From an uncultured Eubacteriales bacterium (GTDB taxonomy: Bacteria; Bacillota; Clostridia; Christensenellales; UBA1242): a stretch of 6,095 nucleotides of DNA. This document shows, piece by piece, positions 1 to 5,800 of the stretch. Where the stretch lies: positions 1-6,095 of the forward strand of contig CARBWQ010000056.1 in NCBI GenBank assembly GCA_948949055.1. Reading direction: 5' to 3'. The first letter of the stretch is position 1. Each line of letters starts with the position of its first letter. The position numbers and the translations under genes are program-made. The notes below the pieces were generated by a model. It was not told the DNA's origin, made no database searches, and worked only from the letters and a program-made list of their open reading frames with translations.

Positions 1-9
1 GTGAATGGA

Positions 10-30
10 GTTAACAAACTTTTTTGTAAC
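10..30. repeat. Imperfect hairpin near left edge
   Basis: GTTAACAAA (10-18) can pair with TTTGTAAC (23-30) with one bulged A and a four-base loop. It abuts the first copy of the TTCCTAATTCTATT repeat and may belong to the same repeat unit, which could continue past the left edge. No function can be assigned. Confidence 0.3.
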
Positions 31-31
31 C

Positions 32-219
32 TTCCTAATTCTATTACTAGGAGTACGAATTTGCTTGCTCGGGGTCCCCAACTATTTCTAATTTGTTGGG
101 GTGATAAGGATGAATACGACGCTGTAACATAATTAGGAAATTCTTGAACTTTGTTCATGTGAATTGCTTTTGCAATTCAAATTTTTGATTTAATCAAAAA
201 TTTATTTCCTAATTCTATT
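32..219. repeat. Non-coding inverted-repeat cluster with a branched multi-stem fold
   Basis: No gene is visible from 1 to 303; this part of it is dense in inverted repeats. The 14-base word TTCCTAATTCTATT occurs at 32-45 and again at 206-219. Its inverted half AATTAGGAA lies between them at 131-139. The right half folds compactly: outer stem 131-141 with 204-214 (11 pairs), enclosing hairpins 145-149/153-157 (loop TTT), 161-167/172-178 (loop TTTT) and 180-189/193-202 (11-12 pairs around a tiny loop). The left half has CCCCAAC (76-82) pairing with GTTGGGG (95-101), and a self-complementary GGGGTCCCC at 71-79. This looks like an interspersed palindromic repeat or a small non-autonomous (MITE-like) element, or a structured RNA. 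No transposase, RNA family or target-site duplication could be recognised, so the class is inference. Confidence 0.5.
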
Positions 220-272
220 TTACCCCCCCCCGAAATTTGTCAAGCTTTTTACCATTTTTTTAAAAATTATAT

Positions 273-299
273 AAAAAAGAAACTTTTAAAAAGTCTTTC
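273..299 (-). terminator. Probable intrinsic terminator of the phosphoribosyltransferase gene
   Basis: Read on the minus strand, a bulged hairpin (GAAAGACTTTT pairing with AAAAGTTTC, bases 279-299) begins five bases after the TAA stop at 304-306 and is followed at once by six T (273-278). Position and U-tract fit a Rho-independent terminator. The stem is almost all A-T, so it may be leaky. Confidence 0.45.
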
Positions 300-303
300 A
301 TTT

Positions 304-876
304 TTATTGCAATGGCAAGAAACCACAAAAATAATTAGGGATTCCATTGAATAAGAATCCAGATTTGATTTTACCAATATTGTCCAGCTTATCTTCCTTT
401 AAAATAGTTGCAGAGCATGTCAGTTTAAATCCTGTCTTTTCAGCATAGTTTGATATTGACTTAAAAGTAGATCCCGTTGAGAAAACATCATCAACAAATA
501 CAACATTCTTTCCTATAAGTTTATTTTCATCATCTTCTGAAATAAAATAGTTGGTCTTGCCTGAGGTTATACTTTCACCCTCCGTCTGACGTGCATTTGC
601 CATATAACATTTAAGCTCTTTTCTGAGGCAAACATAATCAACGCCAAGTACTCGTGCAACCTCCTGTGCAACTGGAAGCCCTTTAAGTTCAGTTGTAAGA
701 ATGATGTCACATTTGTTTCCACTCTCATTTATCTGCCTAGCAAGATCTTCGCCTGCTCTTTTAAGTAACTCCATATCTCCAACAGGATTAAAACCTGCAA
801 TTAACATTCCACTTGGAGTAGGAAGCACTGGCAATTTACGATTAAGTCCTAAAACTTCTAAATTGAAATATTCCAT
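304..876 (-). CDS. Phosphoribosyltransferase, adenine-PRT-like
   Basis: A 190-residue cytoplasmic type I phosphoribosyltransferase, expected to transfer a phosphoribosyl group from PRPP to a nucleobase. The PRPP-binding signature is clear: hydrophobic strand, then VDDVFSTGST at residues 128-137, with the paired acidic residues D129-D130. Other type I PRT features are the TELKGLP loop (62-68), where a substrate-binding turn is expected, and LRKELK (84-89) with the RK pair seen in APRT-like proteins. Length is close to adenine PRTs (about 170-190). The N-terminal layout, ending in a GD..L..AG..LA helix, also fits the APRT-like group better than Xpt or Hpt. Base specificity cannot be read from sequence, so no symbol is given. 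The start is the ATG at 874-876, five bases after a GGGAG ribosome binding site; an in-frame upstream ATG (925-927) falls inside the promoter. The gene is transcribed alone, divergent from its neighbour. No purine riboswitch is seen in the very short leader. Confidence 0.85.
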   Translation of the reverse strand: MEYFNLEVLGLNRKLPVLPTPSGMLIAGFNPVGDMELLKRAGEDLARQINESGNKCDIILTTELKGLPVAQEVARVLGVDYVCLRKELKCYMANARQTEGESITSGKTNYFISEDDENKLIGKNVVFVDDVFSTGSTFKSISNYAEKTGFKLTCSATILKEDKLDNIGKIKSGFLFNGIPNYFCGFLPLQ

Positions 877-880
877 TTTT

Positions 881-889
881 TCTCCCTTT
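881..889 (-). promoter_or_regulatory. Ribosome binding site that sets the phosphoribosyltransferase start
   Basis: AAAGGGAGA on the minus strand, with GGAG five bases before the ATG at 874-876. The alternative upstream ATG at 925-927 overlaps the -35 box and has no comparable purine-rich site, so this site decides the start. Confidence 0.75.
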
Positions 890-898
890 AACAAAATA

Positions 899-927
899 AG
901 AATACAAAAAAAGGTGGATAAAGTCAA
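899..927 (-). promoter_or_regulatory. Sigma-70/SigA-type promoter for the phosphoribosyltransferase
   Basis: On the minus strand TTGACT (-35, 922-927) and TATTCT (-10, 899-904) are separated by exactly 17 bases. Transcription would start near 892, leaving a leader of roughly 16 bases with the ribosome binding site in it. The match to consensus and the spacing are good. Confidence 0.7.
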
Positions 928-946
928 TTAAAAGAAAAAATAAAGA

Positions 947-959
947 TTGAAATTTTCAA
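947..959. promoter_or_regulatory. Palindrome between the divergent promoters, possible operator
   Basis: TTGAAA-T-TTTCAA is a perfect 13-base interrupted palindrome located upstream of both divergent promoters. A regulator acting here could control both genes. In such AT-rich DNA a short palindrome can occur by chance, so this is a weak suggestion. Confidence 0.2.
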
Positions 960-965
960 AATATA

Positions 966-994
966 TTGAATTTTTATTGTATATATGATAAAAT
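966..994 (+). promoter_or_regulatory. Promoter for the metallopeptidase/PAP2 operon
   Basis: TTGAAT (966-971) and TAAAAT (989-994) are separated by 17 bases, and TGA at 986-988 supplies an extended -10 element. The predicted start near 1001 would coincide with the ribosome binding site, giving an unusually short leader. An alternative -10, TATGAT (984-989), lacks a well-spaced -35. Confidence 0.5.
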
Positions 995-1000
995 CCACTT

Positions 1001-1006
1001 AGGAGA
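1001..1006 (+). promoter_or_regulatory. Ribosome binding site that sets the HExxH protein start
   Basis: AGGAGA with AGGAG five bases before ATG at 1011. The in-frame upstream ATG at 966 lies on the -35 box and has no such site, so translation is assigned to 1011. Confidence 0.8.
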
Positions 1007-1010
1007 AACT

Positions 1011-2030
1011 ATGGAAAAAGACTTTTTTGAAAAGCAAAATTTTTCTTTTAATGAAATGCTGTCGTTTATTAATGAAGATTTCTATAAAAACATTAGAAAT
1101 AAAAGTCAGCTTATGTCTTTTTCACGCAAACTTGCTGAGAAGTATTGTATAGAAAAAGGTATAACCGATGTAATTATTACCACTGCAAACCTTGCTGTCA
1201 ATAACTTCGGCAATTATAACCCTTGTGAATGCGAAATAAGTATAAGTAGTACTTTTACAAAATCATTTAATTATTTTAGAGATACCAACAATTTCTATTA
1301 TGTAAAAGAATTTTTTGAAACTCTTTTACATGAACTCCGTCATCATGAACAAAATGTAAGCTCTTGCGACGGCATGCACCCTATTGTTAAAGATACCGTA
1401 CTTTTAACTCGTAAGAATAATGGATTTTCGCTATTCTCTGAATATTCTTATGCTTGTCAACCTATTGAGCTTGATGCTAGATATTTTACATATAAATTAT
1501 TTAAAGATAACAAGGTGCTTGCTCCATATTACAAAAGTAAGGAATATAAAGATGAAGAACGTGCATTTGAAAACAAGCAAGAGTTTGACTATCTCTCTAT
1601 TTTAAAAGACACAAGGCTTTATAAACTTAAAGGTGTAAGAAAGGCAATTAAATCGTTAACAAATAGTGTTCACAAAATTGCAAATAAACAAAGACTTACC
1701 TTTGTACCAGGTCCAGTTAAATATGTATCAAATTCTATGACATGGTCAGAAATTGTAAACAGTGTTAAACTTGGAGAAAAGGTAAGTGCAAGTATTGCAC
1801 CTGATTTCTACAATGACGCCTTCCTTGACGATTGCAATTCTCCTGAAATAGAAAGCATGGTTAATGAAGAAATTCAAATATATAATTTAATTATAATTGA
1901 TATTTATAATAAACGCAACATTAGGCGTAAAGAAAATAGAGAAGCTAAAATACAGCAGATTAATACAAAGGAAAATCAAACTGATGAAATGGCAGAATGC
2001 TCTATTGATAATGAGCTCTCTCAAAATTAA
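1011..2030 (+). CDS. Putative HExxH zinc metallopeptidase, family not recognised
   Basis: A 339-residue protein with no signal peptide or membrane segment, so probably cytoplasmic. Residues 107-111 read HELRH, a zinc-binding HExxH motif on a predicted helix (about ETLLHELRHHEQN), with E108 as likely catalytic base. About 42 residues downstream comes QPIELDARYF (150-159); E153 or D155 could be the third zinc ligand, as in gluzincin-like proteins with an E-x-D-A helix. The first 100 residues are mixed helix/strand without recognised motifs. Residues about 165-240 are rich in Lys, Asp and Tyr. The tail (about 300-339) is polar and charged and looks disordered. I cannot place it in a named peptidase family or name a substrate; it might be a regulatory protease or a degenerate one. 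It is the first gene of an operon, 17 bases ahead of a PAP2-like membrane protein, which suggests related function but does not show it. Confidence 0.6.
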   Translation: MEKDFFEKQNFSFNEMLSFINEDFYKNIRNKSQLMSFSRKLAEKYCIEKGITDVIITTANLAVNNFGNYNPCECEISISSTFTKSFNYFRDTNNFYYVKEFFETLLHELRHHEQNVSSCDGMHPIVKDTVLLTRKNNGFSLFSEYSYACQPIELDARYFTYKLFKDNKVLAPYYKSKEYKDEERAFENKQEFDYLSILKDTRLYKLKGVRKAIKSLTNSVHKIANKQRLTFVPGPVKYVSNSMTWSEIVNSVKLGEKVSASIAPDFYNDAFLDDCNSPEIESMVNEEIQIYNLIIIDIYNKRNIRRKENREAKIQQINTKENQTDEMAECSIDNELSQN

Positions 2031-2036
2031 TTTACA

Positions 2037-2042
2037 TGAGGT
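2037..2042 (+). promoter_or_regulatory. Ribosome binding site that sets the PAP2 protein start
   Basis: TGAGGT ends five bases before ATG at 2048. The in-frame ATG at 2036 overlaps this site and has only an A/T-rich stretch ahead of it, so 2048 is preferred; the difference is four residues. Confidence 0.6.
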
Positions 2043-2047
2043 TAAAA

Positions 2048-2779
2048 ATGAAACTTAAACAATTCTTTTCAAGAATAAGTTATGCAATCATTCCTTTTAT
2101 TATCTTTGCAATAATCTTATTCCTCACCTTCTTTGGCGTTGAACAGCTTTACAATGCTGGACTAATCAACGCTTCACAATACCATATTACAACAATAGAT
2201 AGTTATATACCACTTGTGCCTTGGTTTATTTACATATATTATTTAACTTTCCCACTTGGCATTATTCTATTTTTCTATCTCGCATATACAAACAAAAAAG
2301 CTTTCTACAATTTGTATATCACACTTGTAATATGTTTTATAATGTCTGGATTAATTTATATCTTCGCTGAAACCATACTTACCAAACCAGATTTTGAGCC
2401 TCAATCATTTACCGATAAACTGGTGGTGTTCACTTGGGGTTCTACAAGCCCAGTCAACAATTTCCCTTCTCAGCACTGCTTTATGGCTTTTGCGATTATA
2501 ATAGGTTGTATAACTGCAAATGGTTCTGGCAACGACAGAAAAATGAGCAAAATATTTATTTACATAGCAATAGTTCTTTCTATAATGGTTTGTATGTCAA
2601 CAGTATTTACAAAACAACATTATTTCTTAGATATACTTGGCTCATTTGACATAATGCTAATAGTTTATCCTATTGTTCGAGTTTGTGGAACTGGTGATAA
2701 ATTAATTAAATTTGAAGAAAAAAGAAAGGAAAGAAAAAAACTTAAAAAAATTGAAAAAAACTTAAATAGAGAAAAATAA
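2048..2779 (+). CDS. PAP2-superfamily membrane phosphatase/phosphotransferase-like protein
   Basis: A 243-residue polytopic membrane protein with about six hydrophobic segments (near residues 12-34, 57-79, 86-108, 143-157, 168-186, 194-212). PAP2 motif 2 is seen as FPSQH (139-143), with H143 the likely proton donor. Motif 3 is STVFTKQHYFLD (184-195), with H191 as nucleophile and D195 behind it. Motif 1 is not canonical: where K-x6-RP is expected there is TKP (112-114), as in divergent AUR1/inositol-phosphotransferase-like PAP2 members. Members of the superfamily dephosphorylate lipid phosphates or move phospho-head groups at the membrane; the substrate here is unknown. The C-terminal 25 or so residues are almost all Lys, Glu and Arg, a cytoplasmic tail. 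It follows the HExxH gene by 17 bases and is read from the same promoter, ending at a strong hairpin terminator. Confidence 0.75.
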   Translation: MKLKQFFSRISYAIIPFIIFAIILFLTFFGVEQLYNAGLINASQYHITTIDSYIPLVPWFIYIYYLTFPLGIILFFYLAYTNKKAFYNLYITLVICFIMSGLIYIFAETILTKPDFEPQSFTDKLVVFTWGSTSPVNNFPSQHCFMAFAIIIGCITANGSGNDRKMSKIFIYIAIVLSIMVCMSTVFTKQHYFLDILGSFDIMLIVYPIVRVCGTGDKLIKFEEKRKERKKLKKIEKNLNREK

Positions 2780-2783
2780 AGAT

Positions 2784-2818
2784 AAAAAACCACCGGCTTT
2801 GCCGATGGTCTTTTTTTT
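2784..2818. terminator. Bidirectional intrinsic terminator between convergent genes
   Basis: ACCACCGGC (2789-2797), loop TTT, GCCGATGGT (2801-2809), followed on the plus strand by C and eight T, and on the minus strand by six T. Read on the minus strand the only irregular pair is a G-U wobble; on the plus strand the same position is a C-A mismatch. It serves the PAP2 operon (stop at 2779) and the surface-protein gene, whose stop codon ends only two bases away. Confidence 0.85.
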
Positions 2819-2820
2819 AA

Positions 2821-5800
2821 TTATTGATTAGCAAGTTCTTCCATTTTCTTCTTTCTTCTTTTTAGTAAAAGTAAAATCAAGATGATAATTAAAATTATCA
2901 AGAAGATTAATATGCTAATTATAATAATTACAATTGTAATAGTTTTATTATTGACAATTATCTTAGCGTCTTTACTGATATGCCAGAATAGTCCACCATG
3001 AGATGGTCTTGGTGAAGAATAGCTCTTATAAAGAGTTATATTCTTCAAATGATACTTGCCGATATCCATCTTTCCACTGAATGGATTTTCTTTCGTTCCG
3101 ATAGGCTCCCAATATCTACCTTCAAAGTTGATATTGTTTGTCACCTTGTAACTACATGATGAATATTTAATTCCCTCACCATTTTCAAGTCCATTGTTTA
3201 CAAGGTATGCAACAAGCGCCATATCTCTTGCAGACTTGATTATATAAGGGTCAGCATCAGTACCATTACCCGAAAGCTCGCTTGCTCTTGAATCTTCGTC
3301 TATCCAAATTAGTCTTGTAAAGTAAACATTTAGAGTCACTTGATAATCAAAATATTTATCCATTAGATCTTTGTTTATCTGAATTTGACCATTTTGAACA
3401 TAATCAGATACGTCAAATATTGTATCATTAATGATAAAGTAAGCTTTTTCGAACTTGTAGTTTGTATTTGCAACTGTCTTAATAATGATAGTATCACCAT
3501 ACTTAATTGTCCTAGTTGAACCATTATAAAGTAAAGTATCTTTGTTTCCACTTACAACATATAGTGAACCTGATCTTCCAACTTCACTGCTGTCGATAGG
3601 TTTAGACATGCTTACATTAAACTTAAATGTAATATCCTCTCTTGTTACAGGAATGGTTATTTCCAATCTATAACTTGAATCATTTACAACTACGAGGTCT
3701 TTCTCAGCAAATGTATAACTAAATACATAGCAACCACCTTCACTGTCATAAATGCTTTCAAATAGGCTGTTATTGAAACCGTAACCTCTTGATTTAACTA
3801 CACGTACAACAAGAGTATCTCCCACATTTGCATTAAATGGAGCTGAATAATCAACTTCTACACCATTTACAGTTACCCCTTTAATAGAGTGTGTTTGATT
3901 AAGTTCTCTTCCATCAAAGTTTACTTCTATTGTCTTACCTTCAAACACGGCAGTAAGATTTAGAGAATGATCAACATAGTCTGAATAAGTATAAACAAAT
4001 TCACCATTTGTTCCTCTCTCTCCAAACAACTTTTCTCCACTATTGTTATCAATCCAGTATAGGAAATTATATCCTTTTGCAGGAACTGCTACAAGACTGA
4101 TAAGTTTGTTTGTATCAAAGCTACCACTAATAGTGCCACCGTCTTGTCTTGCAAAACTTGTTCCACCATCAGCTTTATCATTGTTTGCATTTGCAATATT
4201 TATTGTAATAGTTGGATTATAGTTTGCACGAATGATATAATCACCCATTTCAAGTTTAAGGTCAAATGTTTTTCCTCTATCAATTATCTGTCCATTTTCA
4301 AATTGAAGTGTAAATCCAGAGAAGATATATCCCTCAATTTCAGGAGCAACGAAGTTTACAGTTGAGCCAACTGCAAGTTCGGCATAATACAAGTCATCTT
4401 GACTAATCCAAGGTTTATATGATGCAAGATTTGAAGAGAATGAATAAATTGAGTAGTTTTCACCTTCAATGATTGAAATTGGATTAACTTCCATTCTTAT
4501 AGAAGCTTTGTTGTATACCCAACCTGCATACAGTGTAAAGGTATCTGTACTTGGATCATAGTTATAATCCTTTTGATAACTTGTGCCATCAAAGGTATAT
4601 CCACTATGTTGCCAGTTTTGAGTTATCTCGCCATATCTATCAATATATTGAGTTCCATAAGAATTTGTAGAAGTATAGTAACCGGTGAATGTATAATCCT
4701 TTCTTGAAGCAAATACAATCGCCTTTTCGCTTGCAGTAAGACTATCAAGCGACCATTCTTCACCATATCTAATCTTTTCACTCATCACAACAGAGTTAAA
4801 TTCATCTACAACAAATTTTATGTTGTACTCTCTTGGCTGAACATATATGATTATCGTTGCACTAGTGTTGACCTGGCTAATTGAAATAGCAGAGCTATTA
4901 TTAAATCCGGTCATCATAGGGTCACGATCTTCAACTTTTTCAACTTTTACATTTGAATAACTTTCATCATTGTCATAGATTATATCATATTTAAGAAGTC
5001 CGTTTTCATCGGTTACAAGTGAGTAAGAAATTAAAGCATTTATCTCCATACTTAAACTTGCGCCAGTGACTATTGATGCTTTGATGTTATCGCCTCTGTT
5101 TGGACTTGCCGAAACGAGAGCAGATGATGTATCAACAGAGATTACGCCACCATGAACAGACTTAATTTCTTCACCTTCATTTGAGAAGATAATTCTTACA
5201 TTATTCTCTTTTGCTGTGAATAGAACTGTTACTTGCGAGCCATCTAATGCACCTGTTACAACATATAGAGTTTTTCCATTGATAACTTGTGTGCCAATAG
5301 TCATACCAAGACTTCCAATTATAGATGCAGTAAAGCCACTGTTTGCTTCAACTTCAAAATAAAGTGTTTCATCAGTATAACTTACAAATCTATAATTAGC
5401 ACCTGGAATATATTTACCTTGGAAATCAAGAAGTCTATCTCCATCTTCAATTCTATTGCCTTGGGCGTCAGTCACATAGATATGACCACCTGCCTCAGTA
5501 CCAAGATTATCTATATAATTGATAATTGTACCTGCTTGAACTGAAACTTTTATTTGAGATGCCTTAAAGACAACTTCCACATTTCTAATAGGATTATATA
5601 AATCAAGTGGAATAATGATATTTGTTCCGTCAAAATGATATTTATCAGCTAAATCACTTTGGCTAACTCTCTCTCCATCTATTAAAATGTAAGAAAGTTC
5701 ATAACCATTATTAGGTTTGATTGTTATAGTAAGGTCTTCGCCAAGATAGAAATTAAATGATGTAGAGCCATTTACATCGGTAGAAATTACCATTTGTTTA

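Noticed and set aside
110..127. Tiny reading frame ATG AAT ACG ACG CTG TAA
   Set aside because: Only five codons, with AAGG directly touching the ATG, inside a region of inverted repeats; nothing supports translation.
131..214. tRNA-like cloverleaf in the left-edge repeat
   Set aside because: The outer stem with three arms looks like a cloverleaf, but there is no GG D-loop, no 7-base anticodon loop, no GTTCRA T-loop on either strand and no CCA context; loops are only 1-4 bases.
1..303. CRISPR array in the left intergenic region
   Set aside because: The repeated word is 14 bases, occurs only twice in direct orientation 174 bases apart, and there are no regularly spaced units or cas genes.
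877..927. Upstream in-frame start for the phosphoribosyltransferase (17 extra residues)
   Set aside because: That start lies within the promoter and has no ribosome binding site, while the ATG at 874-876 has a well-spaced one and matches the family's N-terminus.
966..1010. Upstream in-frame ATG for the HExxH protein
   Set aside because: It coincides with the -35 box; AGGAG five bases before the ATG at 1011 fixes the start.
2824..2970. LPxTG-type sorting signal
   Set aside because: A hydrophobic segment and positive tail are present, but no LPxTG-like pentapeptide precedes them.
4144..5544. Plus-strand reading frames opposite the surface protein gene (about 60-85 codons)
   Set aside because: They are antisense shadows of a long, domain-supported gene, with Cys/Ile/Ser-rich translations, no ribosome binding sites and no recognisable domains.
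5791..5793. ATG as the start of the surface protein
   Set aside because: The frame is open for another 100 codons to the edge, that stretch has the same repeat-like composition (for example FVGW and ATYA), and no ribosome binding site precedes this ATG.
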